Assembly (NCBI GenBank): GCA_026874595.1
Contig: JAPPUL010000024.1
Coordinates: 62,001-126,000, forward strand
Reading direction: 5' to 3'
DNA: 64,000 bases
Source: Sipunculus nudus
Lineage: Eukaryota; Annelida; Sipuncula; Golfingiida; Sipunculidae
The notes below the pieces were generated by a model that worked only from the letters and a program-made list of their open reading frames with translations, made no database searches and was not told the DNA's origin. Numbering within the stretch: position 1 is the first letter of the stretch; every line of letters begins with the position of its first letter. A program made the position numbers and the translations under genes. Positions 32,093 to 46,490 of this stretch are shown in pieces.

Positions 32093-35000
32093 CTCAAATC
32101 TGAAATAGTGGTCATAGAACATTGGTTGGTTCTTGTATGATTTTATTCAATTTACAATCAATATGCAGGAAAACCTGGCATTTTATTTTACTTCAATACA
32201 CCAACAATAAACAATCTAAGGACAAGTGAACAGGCTACCATACATATCTTAGGGAAAGGAAAACAGCAAAGGTTGTTTACATTGAGGACACATGGCAACT
32301 AGGTGGTTGGCGCTGGTCTGTGAAGCTTACGAAGCAGCAATCAAAGGAAGACGATAACAACACAATAGAAGTCTTCTTCATGGGCCATCGCACACCCATA
32401 GAACACGGCTCCAACTGTCAAGTGTAATGCCCCTGCCGACATTTACTATCACATACTGCCGCCACTTATGGTCACGGCAATAGGATGTACTTTTTTATTT
32501 GAAGAAAAAACGATCCCAGATTTGACGAAACTTACAATATAAACACATAATGTGACCGAGAGTGTTAGACGCTATCGAATGCTGAAAACTAAAGGTCTTC
32601 AGCATTAAAATAACAGAATTATAGGCGTATCTTTGAATGGTCCCATGTTCTCGTTTGACAAGAAATGATGCGAGATATGACGAGATATTCAATTTTGTCA
32701 CTTCAAACTAGTCAAGTGAATCTCGAACAATAGAAAAATAAAATCTCTGGCATTCAAATGACAGAGATATTGACATTTGTTCGAATTCTCGAATATTCTC
32801 GTTTGGCGGGAGATGGTACGAGATGTGGCGAGATATAAGTTATTATCTTGTTAAGCTCCCAAAACGCAACAAAATGCTGAAAACTGCTCCTCTTTAGCCG
32901 AAAAGGTGACCAAGTTATATGCATTTCTGTGAAATCTCGTAATTTCTCGTTTGACGGAAAACAGAGCGAGATTCTACGAGACTTGCAATTAACTGCATTA
33001 GTGGCAAGGGAATGCTACCTCATGCAGAAAACTAGACACTTGTAGTATAAATATTAACAGAGATAGAAGCAAAAAACTTATTATTTTCAGATTGCCAAGT
33101 TTTACCCCAAAATTTGGTTACCATGGTAACAGCAGCGCAAAGCTACATGTACGCAGGAATAAGCCGACGATCCTAGTTTCAGATAAGACAGTAAACATTG
33201 TGCCACGTTTAATATTTTTTTTGGTATTGCAGAAAAATGGTAAGTTGCAGTGTTTCCAGTACCACGCCCCCTGGTGGCTAATTTAAAAAAATGAAAAAAC
33301 AAGTTCGAGATAATACAGAAAAACAGAAAATATGTCACTTTTAGAACCTTAGCTGTAAAACTGACACCTCTAAATCGTTTTTAATGAAATCTCGAAAAGT
33401 CTCATTTGGCGACAAATGGCACGAGATTTTGCGAGACTCCCGTTAATTTTCCATAGAGCATATTAAATGCTACACAATGCAAAAAACTAGACCTCTCTAA
33501 CTTAAAAAATGAAAAATTTTTAGTGAAATTTTCGAATTTTCTGATTTTCCCCCAAAAATACGTTACGATGGTAACAATCGACCAGAAAAATTTGCTAGCA
33601 CTTGGAAAGCTAACATAAAGAGGAATAAAATGAGCTACAGATTATGCGGCTACGATTATTATTGACAAAGATATGAAGAAAGTAAAAATGTTAGGTTTTT
33701 TGGTGACCCTGACCTTGACCTTTGACCGATCATGACCAAAAACAATAGGCTCCGAGGAGAACCAATCTTACACTTAATGTATAAGTTTCAGAGCGATTGC
33801 TTAAAAACTGTGGCCTGTAGCGCGTGTACATACAGACAAACAGACAGACAGACAAACAAACAAACAAACATACGCGGGTGACCAACATGCTTGCGAAAAT
33901 CGAAGATTTCCGGCAAGCAACAAACATACGGAACTGACCAACATACTTGCCGAAATCTTTGATTCCGGCAAGTAACAAACAGACAGACAAACAGACATAC
34001 GCAACTGACCAATATGCTTGCGGAAATCGAAGATTTCCGGCAAGCAACAAACAAACATACGCGGGTGATCAACATGCTTGCGAAAATCGAAGATTTCCGG
34101 CAAGCAATAAAGTCTGGACTGTGCCTCCAACATGTATGATAATAGATAGGGCCCGGAAAGGCCGACACGCACCGCTGCACACGCCGGCCGCCCCCCGTAA
34201 GGACCCTGCCAGCACTTGCGGCGACGGCACTTGACTTGGTGGTTTGGTGAAACACGGCGCGAGATCTGACGAAACTTACAATATGACCCCTGAATGTGAC
34301 TGCGAGTGTCAGGCGCTACCCAACGCTGAAAACCATGTGTCTGTAGCGTAAAAAATGACAGAATTATAGGCATTTCTTTGAATGGTCCCGTGTTCTCGTT
34401 TCACGAGAAACGTAGCGAGATATGACGAGACTTTCTATTGAATGACTAAGAAGTAAACTAATGCTATCTAACGCCAAAAACCAGAGCTTTCTATCGCAAA
34501 TATTGACAGAGATAGAAGCAGGAAAACTCCGTATTTCAGATTGTCAAGTTTTACCCCAAAATTCGGTAACCATGGTAACGGCAGCACAAGGCTAAATGTA
34601 CGAAGGAATAAGGCAATGATCCTAGTTTTAGATGCGACAAAAATTATTGTTATATGCTAAATATTTTTTTAGATATTGCGGAAAAATGATATGTTACAGT
34701 GTTTCCAGTACCACGCCCCCTGGTGGCTATTTCCGAAAAATGAAAAAACAAGTTCGAGATAATACAAAACAACAGAAAATATGTCACTTTCAGAACCTTA
34801 GCTGTAAAACTGCGACCTGTAAATCGTATTTAATGAAATCTCGAAAAGTCCCATTTGACGACAAATGGCACGAGATTTTGCGAGACTTACATTAATTTCG
34901 CATAGAGCATATTAAATGCTACGCATTGCAAAAAACTAGGCCTCTCTAACTTAAAAAATGAGAAATTTGGAGGGAAATTTTCGAATTTTCTGATTTTCCC

Positions 35001-35685
35001 CCAAAAATACGTTACCATGGTAACCATTGACCGGAAAAATTTGCCAGCACTTGGATAGCTAACATAGTGAGGAATAAAATGAGCTACAGATTATGCGGCT
35101 ACGATTATTATTGACGAAGATATGAAGAAAATAAAGATTTTAGGTTTTTTGGTGACCCTGACCTTGACCTTTGACCGATCATGACCAAAAACAATAGGCT
35201 CCGAGGAGAACAGATCTTACAGTTTATGGATAAGTTTCAGAGCGATTGCTTAAAAACTGTGGCCTGTAGCGCGTGTACATACAGACAAACAAACAGACAG
35301 ACAAACAAACAAACAAACAAACAAACATACGCGGGTGATCAACATGCTTGCGAAAATCGAAGATTTCCGGCAAGCAACAAACAGACATACGCAACTGACC
35401 AACATGCTTGCCGAAATCGAAGATTTCCGGCAAGCAATAAACAGACATTTGCGACTGGCGAACCTGCCTGCAGAAATCGAAGATATCCGGCAAGCAATGA
35501 AAAAAAAAAAAAAAACGGTTCGGGTCCTTTCCTGAAGGACACAACGACTGAAACTTTGGACAGCAATCACCTGCATGCGCACAGACGTGCAGGCACGCGT
35601 TTTAGGTCTGACCAGGTCTGACCAGGTCTGAGGGCACACTGGAATGGTGACGTTCCTATGGCCCTGAGAAAATGGTCAGCCCGTC
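32093..35685. repeat. Unit 2, blocks D and E, hairpin arrays and tail
   Basis: Homologue of 13528-18569 minus the 1,449-bp duplication. Hairpin arrays at 33869-34108 (four monomers) and 35326-35498 (three). Confidence 0.9.
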
Positions 35686-37872
35686 CCGTTTATTTATTCA
35701 CAAGTTTTTACAAGGAAATGGCCGTGGCCCCCGCTACGCCAATTGATTCATCCGGTCGGCTGCGGGCCTGAATTGACATTTGGCCCGATGGACCCTACAC
35801 AAAACGAGCAAACTGCGCTGATTGTCGCTCATACCTACACGTGTCTTTGTCTTACTAAAACGCGTGTCATCGTGCATTCCTGCATGACTCTGTGCATTCA
35901 GTTTTCCCTCCGTTTATAAAGTTTATATGGACATACTGACAAAGTGACCCAAGACCGAGACCAGATGACTTTACCAGGTTATGGAGAAGACTCAGAGTAA
36001 GAACATAAGCTATAGTTTATGTAATTGAGGCTTTGGGTTTTAGAGATATGGCCAAATTAATGATATGTGTGTGAGGGTCATGTGCAGCGCCCCCTAGCGG
36101 CGAATTCTGGAAAATGAAAAATCGGTTTCGAGATATTAGTGTACGACATAAGATGTAACAGTTTTAAAAGGATTCTTTCAAAACTGTGACCTGTAGAATG
36201 CTATATGTGAGACGCCAGAACCGGTAAGCAGGCGAATTTGATGAAAACTGAGAAACAGACGGACACACTGACAAAGTGACTCAAGATTGAGTCGAAATGA
36301 CTACACCAGGATTTAGGAAAGACTCAGAGGATGAAAATAAGCTTTAGTTTATGTAATTTAGGCTCACAGTTTTGGAGATATGGCCAAAACATGATATGTT
36401 GGGGAGGTTTGCATACAGCGCCACCTAGCGGCTGCATTCAAAAAATGGAAAAACTGTTTCGAGATAATAGTGTAGGACTTATGATATGTCAGTTTCAAAA
36501 TGATTCCTGCAATAATGTGGCCTTTGGCGCAAGATGAATGAAATCACGAAATATCTCTATTCACGAGATATTTTACGAGATACTGCAAGACTTGTTATGA
36601 AATCTTGTAGTACTAGTTGAATGCTACCTGATGCAAAAAACTAGGTCTCTCTAGCTTTAGCACTGACAAAGTTAGAAAAATAAGACCCCTTAATTTCGAA
36701 TATCATGACTTTTCCCCCAAAATTTATAACCATGGTTACGGCAAATTTGAGTCAGCTACACACCAGATGACAGGCCTTGGAATGACAATTAAAATGAGCT
36801 ATTGTTGAAGTAGATACAACTAATAGTCACAAAGATATGAAGAAAAAACCGTTTTGATAGGTTTGATGACCTTGACCTTGACCTTTCACTTATTTTGACC
36901 AAAAACAATAAGGCACCTAGAATTTTGGTTGTTTATCATCCCTGAAAGTTTCAAGGTGATTGTGGCAAAATTGTGGCCAGGAGAGTGATGACAAACAAAC
37001 AAATGAGGTTGATACGACCATATTTGACCAAGTGATGAAGAAAAGAAAATTTCGAGGTTTTTCGATGACCTTGTCCTTGACCTATATTGACGAAAAACGA
37101 TAGAGCACCTTGCATTTTATTTTTTCGTCATCTCTGTAAGTTTCAAGGTGATTGCGGCAAAACTGTGGCTTGTAGTGTCGTAAATGTGAGACAGAACAAC
37201 AAGGCCGTTGACAAAATTGACAACAACAGAGGAACAGACAGACATACTGACAAGGTGACACATGGCCAGCAAAGGCTGAGCACCCTTTGATATGGGGAAT
37301 GGAAAGACGAACAAAATGAGGTAAGAATGAGGTTGATACGACAATTTGTGACAAAGTTTTGAGGAAAATACGGTTTCGAGGTTTTTTGAGGGTCTTGACC
37401 TTGACCTTTGACCTATTTCAATAAAAAACAAAAGACTGCCTAGAATTTTGCTTGTCCATCATCTCTAAAAGTTTCAAGGTTATTGCTGCAAAACTATGGC
37501 CTGTAGTGTCGTAAATGTCCGAAAGAACAACAAGGCCGTTAAAAAAATTGACAACAACCCTGAAACAGACAGACATACTGACAAGGTGACACAAGGCCAA
37601 CAAAGGATCATCATACCAGGATATGGGCAATGGAAAGACGAACAAAATGAGGTAAGAATGAGGTTGATACGACAATTTTTAACCAAGTTATGAGGAAAAT
37701 AAAATTTTGAGGTTTTTTGATGACCTTGACCTTAACCGTTTACCTTCATTAACCAAAAACAATAGGGCACCTAGAAATTTAATTCTCCATCATCTCTGAA
37801 AGTTTCAAGGTGATTGTGGCAAAATTGTGGCCAGGAGAGTGCAGACAGACAGACGGACAGACAGACAGACAG

Positions 37873-37911
<39 letters not shown>

Positions 37912-39949
37912 TACGCAACTGAGCAATATGCTTGCCGAAATCTTTGATTCCGGCAAGCAACTAGCTGCAAAAGTCGCGGTGTTATCAGCAGTTACGTGAA
38001 ATCATGTTTTTTTCTCGCTTGACGAGATATAGTACGAGATTTGGCAAGACGAGCAGTTTTATTATGTCAAGACGGCCAAACGTTACGAAATGGCGAAAAC
38101 TAGATCCGTCTAGCTGTAAAATCGCCGAGTTATAAGCATTTCCGTGTACTCTCGTGTTTTCTCGTTTGACGAGATATGGTGCAGGATTTGGCCAGTCTTG
38201 TAGATTTGTCATATCAAACTCTCTAAATGTTATGAAATGGCGAAAACTACATCTGTCTAGCTGTAAAAGTTGCCGAGTTATTAGCATTTCTGTGAAATCT
38301 CCTTTTTTATCGTTTGACGAGATATGGTGCGAGATTTGGCCAGTCTTGCAGGTTTGTCATGTCAAGCCGTCCAAATGTTAATGAATGCCAAAAACTAGAC
38401 CTGTCTAGCCGTGAAAGTCGCCGACTTATATGCATTTCTGTGAAATCTCGTTTTTCCACATTTGACCAGATGTAGTGCGAGATTTCGCCAAGTATCGCAG
38501 TTTTACTATGTCAAGTTGGCCAAATGTTACCAAATGCCAAAAACTAGACCTGAGTAGCTGTAAAAGTCGCCTAGTTATAAGCATTTCCATGATATCTCGT
38601 TTTTTTCTCGCTTGACGAGATATGGTGCGAGATTTGGCCTGATTTCTTTTCTGGCGTGTCAAGCTGGTCATATGTTATGAAATGCCGAAAACTAGACCTG
38701 TGTAGCTGTAAAAGTCGCCGAGTTATAAGCATTTCCGTGAAATCTCGGTTTTTCTCGTTTGACGATAAACCGAGCGAAATTTGACGAGACTTGCAATTGA
38801 ATGACTTATAACCAAGGGGAAGCAGCCTTATGCAAAAAACTAGACCCTTGAAACATAAATATTAACCGAGATAGAAGCCAAAAACTGCATATTTTCAGAT
38901 CGTCAAGTTTAACCCACAAATTTGGTAACCATGGTAACGGCAGCACACAGCTACATGTGCGGAGGAATAAGCCAATGTTCCTAGTTTAAGATACAACGAT
39001 AAAAATTGTGCCATGTTTAAAATTATTGTAGATATTGCAGAAAAATGATATGTGTTAGTGTTTCAGGTACCACGCCCCCTGGTGGCTATTTCCAAAAAAT
39101 GAAAAACTGATTTCGAGATATTTATAAATAACACAAAATATATCAATTTCAAAGCCATTGTTAAAAAAATGCAACCTGTAGGTCATATTTAATGAAATCT
39201 CGAAGACTCTCGTTTGACGAGAAACGGTGCGAGATTTTGCAAGATTTTTGATTGGATCACCGAGAGCTCACCAAGGGCTACAAGATGCAAAAAATTGACC
39301 TCTCCAGCATAAAAACTGACAGAGTTAGAAGCTGAAAACTGCATATTTTCAAAATTCAAAAGTTTTACCCCAAAAATAGAGAAATCTGGCAATAGCGCAC
39401 TTTGGCACCTATGCGCAAAAATAAGCCCATGGTACCCAGTTGAAGGTGCTGTGATGGAAATGGCCCAATGTTTAATAGTTCTGGAGGTATAGCACCAAAA
39501 CAAATTTTCATGTTTTTTCATCTGCAACGCCCCCTGGCGGCCATTTCCAAAATCTGAAAAAACAATTTCGAGATATTCTTGTGTTACATAAAATATCTCA
39601 GAATCAGTACGATTGCTGCAAATTTGAAAAATATCAGGAAATTCCATGATTTCTCCCTGAAATTGCGTAACCATGGTAACAGCAAATTTAAGTAAGCTAC
39701 ATGTCAAAAGAAAGGCCAGGTGATGACGAAATAAATGAGCTATTGCAGAAGTGGATAAGCCTATTTATGGCGAAGTTATAGTGCAAAAACCGTTAACCAT
39801 ACCTGTCGTGACCTTGACCTTGACCTTTGACCTATTTTAACCAAAAACAATAGGGCACCTAGAAATTATGTTTTTCATCATCCCTGTAAGTTTCAAGGTG
39901 ATTGTGGCAAAATTGTGGCCAGGAGAGTGCAGACAAACAAACAAACAGA
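35686..39949. repeat. Unit 3, 5' part (head to block 0)
   Basis: Homologue of 1-4264 at offset 35685. Six 147-150-bp repeats at 37969-38795. Private T at 36455. Confidence 0.9.
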
Positions 39950-40478
39950 CTAGACGACCATAGGTCGGGACTTGCCGGAAGTAGAAATTAGAAAGTCAAA
40001 CTAACAGACAACAAACAGCAGAAAGGCAAAAAACATTTGGAACAGGTCAAATGACCAACCCCTATTGTTTAGAAAACATAAGCACATCTTTATGTGGTTT
40101 TACTGATTTTCAAAAGTCGCAGACGAGTAGACAGACAAACAGACAGACAGACAGAAAAAAAACTCCAGGTGAAGGTCGTGTACTCATGCCATACAAAATT
40201 GAAAGCATGAATAAAATAAGCCACAGTCTATTCGAATAAAAATTCTTCATACTTTGAATTTCATGAATTGTAACCTACATAAGGTCACTATGGTAAAGGA
40301 AGAATATGAAAGAGTAACCAAGAGGATAAACGCATTAAATCTAGTTTCAGATGCTACAATCAAAGTTGTGACACAGTTTATAGTTTTGGAGATATGGTAC
40401 AATAATGGTTACTGCAGCGGCATCTGGGTGGTTATTTTCCAAAATGATAAAAGTAAGCTTCGCGAAATTTTATTAGTA

Positions 40479-40513
<35 letters not shown>

Positions 40514-42846
40514 GATGTATAATTTATATTTAACCCCTACCCCTAATTGCAAACCGGATATCCGTCCCTGATTTGACACACCCAACTGCAAATCGGATCC
40601 GTCCCTGATATTAAAGTTGTGATTGTGCTTACCAGCAACACTATCTCTGCATTCCGTAACATTTGGGGGAGCCTCTCTCTTTGTTTTTTTTTTTTTTTTT
40701 TTTTTTTAAGGGATTATCCTTTACAACAGGTCATTAAGCTCTCAATGCATTGAAATCCTCAAAGTGCGGCCACACAAAGAATGAAAAGAGGCCACCACCA
40801 AAAGCACAGGTGGGATCAATCCGGATTGTGTCTTTTCATGGACCATCGCACATCCATAGAACAAAGCTCCAACTGTCAAATGTAATGCCCCTGCCGACAT
40901 TTACTATTACATACTGCCATCGCTTATGGTCATGGCAATTGGATGTACTTTTTTTATTTGAAGAAAAACGATGCAAGATTCGAAGAAACTTACAATATAA
41001 TCATATAATGTGACCGAGAATGTTAGACGCTATCAAATGCTGAAAACTATAAGTCTTCCACATAAAAATAACACAATTATAGGCGTTTCTTTGAATGGTC
41101 CCATGTTCTCGTTTGACAAGAAATGGTGCGAGATATGACGAGATATTCACTTTTATCACTTAAAACTAGTCAAATGATTCTTGAACAATAGAAAAATAAA
41201 ATATCTAGCATGAAAATGACCGACATAAAGACATTTGTTTGAAATCTAAAATATTCTCGTTTGGCGGGAGATGATACGAGATGTGGCGAGATTTGCAGTG
41301 TAATCATGTCCAGCTTCTGAAATACTACCAAATGCTGAAAACTACTCCATTTTAGCATTAACCGTGATCAAGTTATAAGCATTTCTGTGAAATCTCGTAA
41401 TTTCGCGTTTGGTAAAATCCGAGCGTGATTTGACGAGAATTGCAATGGAATGGCTTAGAACCAAGAGAAAGCAGCCTTATGCTAAAAACTAGACCCTTAA
41501 AGCATAAATATTAACCGAGATAGAAGCCAAAAACTACATATTTTCAGATCGTCAAGTTTAACCCCAAAATTTGGTAACCATGGTAACGGCAGCACAAGGC
41601 TATATGTAGGAAGGAATAAGGCAATGATCCTAGTTTTAGATGCGACAAAGAAAATTGTTATATGCTTAATATTTTTTTAGATATTGCGGAAAAAAGAAAA
41701 GTTGTAGTGTTTCCGGTACCACGCCCCCTGGTGGCTATTTTCGAAAAATGAAAAAACAAGTTCGAGATAATACAGAAAAACAGAAAATATGTCACTTTTA
41801 GAACATAAGCTGTAAAAATGCCACCTCTAAATCGTATTTAATGAAATCTCGAAAAATCTCGTTTGACGAAAAATGGCACGAGATTTTGCGAGACTTGCAT
41901 TAATTTTCCATAGAGCATATAAAATGCTACACAATGCAAAAAACTAGACCTCACTAACTTAAAAAATGAGAAATTTGGAGTGAAATTTTCGAATTTTCCA
42001 ATTTCCCCCCAAAAATACGTTACCATGGTAACAATTGAACGGAAAAATTTGATAGCAATTGGAAAGCTAACATAAAGAGGAGTAAAATGAGCTACAGATT
42101 ATGCGGCTACGATTATTATTGACGAAGATATGAAGAAAATAAAAATTTTAGGTGTTTTGGTGACACTGACCTTGACCTTTCACCGATCATGACCAAAAAC
42201 AATAGGCTCCGAGAAGAATCGATTTTACACTTAATGTAAAAGTTTCAGAGCGATTGCTTTAAAATTGTGGCTTGTAGCGCACAGACATACAGACAGACAG
42301 ACAGACAAACAAACAAACAAACTAGACGACCATAGGTCGGGACTTGCCGGAAGTAGAAATTAGAAAGTCAAACTAACAGACAACAAACAGTAGAAAGGCA
42401 AAAAACATTTGGAACAGGTCAAATGACCAACCCCTATTGTTTGGAAAACATAAACACATCTTTATGTGGTTTTACTGAATTTCAAAAGTCGCAGACGAGT
42501 AGACAGACAAACAGCCAGACAGACAGAAAAAAAAACTCCAGGTGAAGGTCGTGTACTCATGCCATACAAAATTGAAAGCATGAATAAAATAAGCCACAGT
42601 CTATTCGAATAATTCTTCATACTTTGAATTTCATGAATTGTAACCTACACAAGGTCACCATGGTAAGGGAAGAATATGAAAGAGCAACCAAGAGGATAAA
42701 CCGTTAAATCTAGTTTCAGATGCTACAATCAAAGTTGTGACACAGTTTATAGTTTTGGAGATATGGTACAATAATGATTACTGCAGCGCCATCTGGTGGT
42801 TATTTTCCAAAATGATAAAAGTAAGCTTCGCGAAATTTTATTAGTA

Positions 42847-42907
<61 letters not shown>

Positions 42908-45532
42908 TTTATATGATGTATAATTTATATTTAACCCCTACCCCCAACTGCAAACCGGATATCCGTCCCTGATTTGACACACCCAACTGCAAATCGGGGA
43001 TCCGTCCCTGATATTATAGTTGTGATTGTGCTTACCAGCAACACTATCTCTGCATTCAGTAACATTTCGGGGAGCCTCTCTCTTTGTTTTTTTTTTTAAA
43101 GGGATTATCCTTTACAACAGGTCATTAAGCTCTCAATGCATTGAAATCCTCAAAGTGCGGCCATACAAACCATGAAAAGAGGCCACCACCAAAAGCACAG
43201 GTGGGATCAATCCGAATTGTGTCTTTTCATGGACCATCGCACATCCATAGAACAAAGCTCCAACTGTCAAATGTAATGCCCCTGCCGACATTTACTATCA
43301 CATACTGCCATCGCCTATGGTCATGGCAATTGGATGTAATTTTTTTATTTGAAGAAAAACGATGCAAGATTTGAAGAAACTTACAATATAATCATATAAT
43401 GTGACCGAGAATGTTAGACGCTATCAAATGCTGAAAACTTTAAGTCTTCCACATAAAAATAACACAATTATAGGCGTTTCTTTGAATGGTCCCATGTTCT
43501 CGTTTGACAAGAAATGGTGCGAGATATGACGAGACATTCACTTTTGTCACTTAAAACTAGTCAAATGATTCTTGAACAATAGAAAAATAAAATATCTAGC
43601 ATGAAAATGACCGAGATAAAGACATTTGTTTGAAATCTAAAATATTCTCGTTTGGCGGGAGATGATACGAGATGTGGCGAGATTTGCAGTGTAATCATGT
43701 CCAGCTTCTGAAATGCTTCCAAATGCTGAAAACTACTCCATTTTAGCATTAACCGTGATCAAGCTATAAGCATTTCTGTGAAATCTCGTAATTTCTCGTT
43801 TGGCAATAAACCGAGCGAGATTTGACGAGACTTGCAATTAAATGGCTTAGAACCAAGAGAAAGCAGCCTTATGCAAAAAACTAGACCCTTAAAACATAAA
43901 TATTAACCGAGATAGAAGCCAAAAACTACATATTTTCAGATCGTCAAGTTTAACCCAAAAATTTGGTAACCATGGCAACGGCCGCACAAGGCTATATGTC
44001 GGATGGAATAAGGCAATGATCCTAGTTTTAGATGCGACAAAAAAAATTGTTATTTGCTTAATATTTTTTAAGATATTGCGGAAAAATGATAAGTTGTAGT
44101 GTTTCCAGTACCACGCCCCCTGGTGGCTTTTTTCGAAAAATGAAAAAACAAGTTCGAGATAATACAGAACAACAGAAAATTTGTCACTTTCAGAACCTCA
44201 GCTGTAAAACTGCGACCTCTAGATCGTATTTAATGAAATCTCGAAAAGTCTCATTTGACGACAAATGGCACGAGATTTTGCGAGACTTGCATTAATTTAG
44301 CACAGAGCGTATAAAATGCTACACAATGCAAAAAACTAGAGCTCTCTAACTTAAAAATTGAGAAATTTGGAGGGAAATTTTCGAATTTTCTGATTTTCCC
44401 CCAAAAATACGTTACCATGGTAACCATTGACCGGACATATTTTCTAGCACATGGAAAGCTAACATAATGAGGAATAAAATGAGCTACAGATTTAGCAGCT
44501 ACGATTATTATTGACGAAGATATGAAGAAAAATCTGTTTTAAGAGTTTTTGGTAACCCTGACCTTGACCTTTGAACGGTCATGGCCAAAAACAATAGGCT
44601 CCGAGAAGAACCGATTTTACACTTAATGTAAAATTTTCAGAGCGATTGCTTTAAAATTGTGGCTTGTAGCGCGCAGACATACAGACAGACAAACAAACAA
44701 ACAAACAAACAAACAAACAAACAAACAAACATACGGAACTGACCAACATACTTGCCGAAATCTTTGATTCCGGCAAGTAACAAACAGACAGACAAACAGA
44801 CATACGCAACTGACCAATATGCTTGCGGAAATCGAAGATTTCCGGCAAGCAACAAACAAACATACGCGGGTGATCAACATGCTTGCGAAAATCGAAGATT
44901 TCCGGCAAGCAATAAAGTCTGGACTGTGCCTCCAACATGTATGATAATAGATAGGGCCCGGAAAGGCCGACACGCACCGCTGCACACGCCGGCCGCCCCC
45001 CGTAAGGACCCTGCCAGCACTTGCGGCGACGGCACTTGACTTGGTGGTTTGGTGAAACACGGCGCGAGATCTGACGAAACTTACAATATGACCCCTGAAT
45101 GTGACTGCGAGTGTCAGGCGCTACCCAACGCTGAAAACCATGTGTCTGTAGCGTAAAAAATGACAGAATTATAGGCATTTCTTTGAATGGTCCCGTGTTC
45201 TCGTTTCACGAGAAACGTAGCGAGATATGACGAGACTTTCTATTGAATGACTAAGAAGTAAACTAATGCTATCTAACGCCAAAAACCAGAGCTTTCTATC
45301 GCAAATATTGACAGAGATAGAAGCAGGAAAACTCCGTATTTCAGATTGTCAAGTTTTACCCCAAAATTCGGTAACCATGGTAACGGCAGCACAAGGCTAA
45401 ATGTACGAAGGAATAAGGCAATGATCCTAGTTTTAGATGCGACAAAAATTATTGTTATATGCTAAATATTTTTTTAGATATTGCGGAAAAATGATATGTT
45501 ACAGTGTTTCCAGTACCACGCCCCCTGGTGGC
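36085..45532 (-). promoter_or_regulatory. CTCF-like sites of unit 3 (nine)
   Basis: Cores at 36085-36101, 36416-36432, 39070-39086, 39524-39541, 40414-40431 (degenerate), 41719-41735, 42784-42800, 44111-44127 and 45516-45532. The block-D site is missing through the deletion. Confidence 0.5.
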
Positions 45533-45829
45533 TATTTCCGAAAAATGAAAAAACTAGTTCGAGATAATACAAAACAACAGAAAATATGTCACTTTCAGAA
45601 CCTTAGCTGTAAAACTGCGACCTGTAAATCGTATTTAATGAAATCTCGAAAAGTCCCATTTGACGACAAATGGCACGAGATTTTGCGAGACTTACATTAA
45701 TTTCGCATAGAGCATATTAAATGCTACGCATTGCAAAAAACTAGGCCTCTCTAACTTAAAAAATGAGAAATTTGGAGGGAAATTTTCGAATTTTCTGATT
45801 TTCCCCCAAAAATACGTTACCATGGTAAC
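38925..45829. promoter_or_regulatory. X-box matches of unit 3 (eight)
   Basis: Positions 38925-38938, 39667-39680, 41574-41587, 42019-42032, 43966-43979, 44411-44424, 45371-45384 and 45816-45829. The block-D copy is deleted. Confidence 0.5.
39950..44729. repeat. Unit 3, blocks A and B up to the deletion junction
   Basis: Block A 39950-42321, block B from 42322. The block ends in (CAAA)n that is continuous with the hairpin minisatellite beyond the junction. Confidence 0.9.
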
Positions 45830-46490
45830 CATTGACCGGAAAAATTTGCCAGCACTTGGATAGCTAACATAGTGAGGAATAAAATGAGCTACAGATTATG
45901 CGGCTACGATTATTATTGACGAAGATATGAAGAAAATAAAGATTTTAGGTTTTTTGGTGACCCTGACCTTGACCTTTGACCGATCATGACCAAAAACAAT
46001 AGGCTCCGAGGAGAACAGATCTTACAGTTTATGGATAAGTTTCAGAGCGATTGCTTAAAAACTGTGGCCTGTAGCGCGTGTACATACAGACAAACAAACA
46101 GACAGACAAACAAACAAACAAACAAACAAACATACGCGGGTGATCAACATGCTTGCGAAAATCGAAGATTTCCGGCAAGCAACAAACAGACATACGCAAC
46201 TGACCAACATGCTTGCCGAAATCGAAGATTTCCGGCAAGCAATAAACAGACATTTGCGACTGGCGAACCTGCCTGCAGAAATCGAAGATATCCGGCAAGC
46301 AATGAAAAAAAAAAAAAAAACGGTTCGGGTCCTTTCCTGAAGGACACAACGACTGAAACTTTGGACAGCAATCACCTGCATGCGCACAGACGTGCAGGCA
46401 CGCGTTTTAGGTCTGACCAGGTCTGACCAGGTCTGAGGGCACACTGGAATGGTGACGTTCCTATGGCCCTGAGAAAATGGTCAGCCCGTC
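44730..46490. repeat. Unit 3, hairpin array, block E and tail after the junction
   Basis: Three hairpin monomers (44730-44913), block E, second hairpin array (46131-46303) and tail. The first post-junction sequence, CATACGGAACTGACC, corresponds to the second hairpin monomer of other units (15360 in unit 1). The first monomer is therefore lost. Confidence 0.9.

Larger units (their letters stand above)
18969..34727 (-). promoter_or_regulatory. CTCF-like sites of unit 2 (ten)
   Basis: Cores at 18969-18985, 19300-19316, 21954-21970, 22408-22425, 23298-23315 (degenerate), 24607-24623, 25672-25688, 26999-27015, 33262-33278 and 34711-34727. All lie in the same orientation as in unit 1, and no core base differs from its unit 1 homologue. 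Confidence 0.5.
21809..35024. promoter_or_regulatory. X-box matches of unit 2 (nine)
   Basis: Positions 21809-21822, 22551-22564, 24462-24475, 24907-24920, 26854-26867, 27299-27312, 33117-33130, 34566-34579 and 35011-35024. Confidence 0.5.
18570..35685. repeat. Macrosatellite unit 2 (17,116 bp, standard form)
   Basis: Near-identical direct repeat of unit 1 without the 1,449-bp duplication. Offsets to unit 1 are +18569 up to the poly-T at about 5000, +18566/+18567 to about 11100, +18566/+18565 through the 370-bp array, +18565 to about 16500, and +17116 after the second copy of the duplication. A private change is CC to TT at 23606-23607. This unit and unit 4 define the standard arrangement. 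Confidence 0.97.
35686..46490. repeat. Macrosatellite unit 3 (10,805 bp, internally deleted)
   Basis: Direct repeat of the same unit lacking about 6.3 kb. It follows unit 1 at offset +35685 to the poly-T, then +35678/+35679 up to the (CAAA)n tract near 44690-44730. There it jumps to sequence equivalent to unit 1 position 15360 (offset +29370). The deletion removes the spacer, all six 370-bp repeats, block D and the first hairpin monomer. Private substitutions are at 36455 (T), 44129 (T) and 45555 (T). It shares an A at 41695 with unit 4 (52501), where units 1 and 2 have T. Confidence 0.97.
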
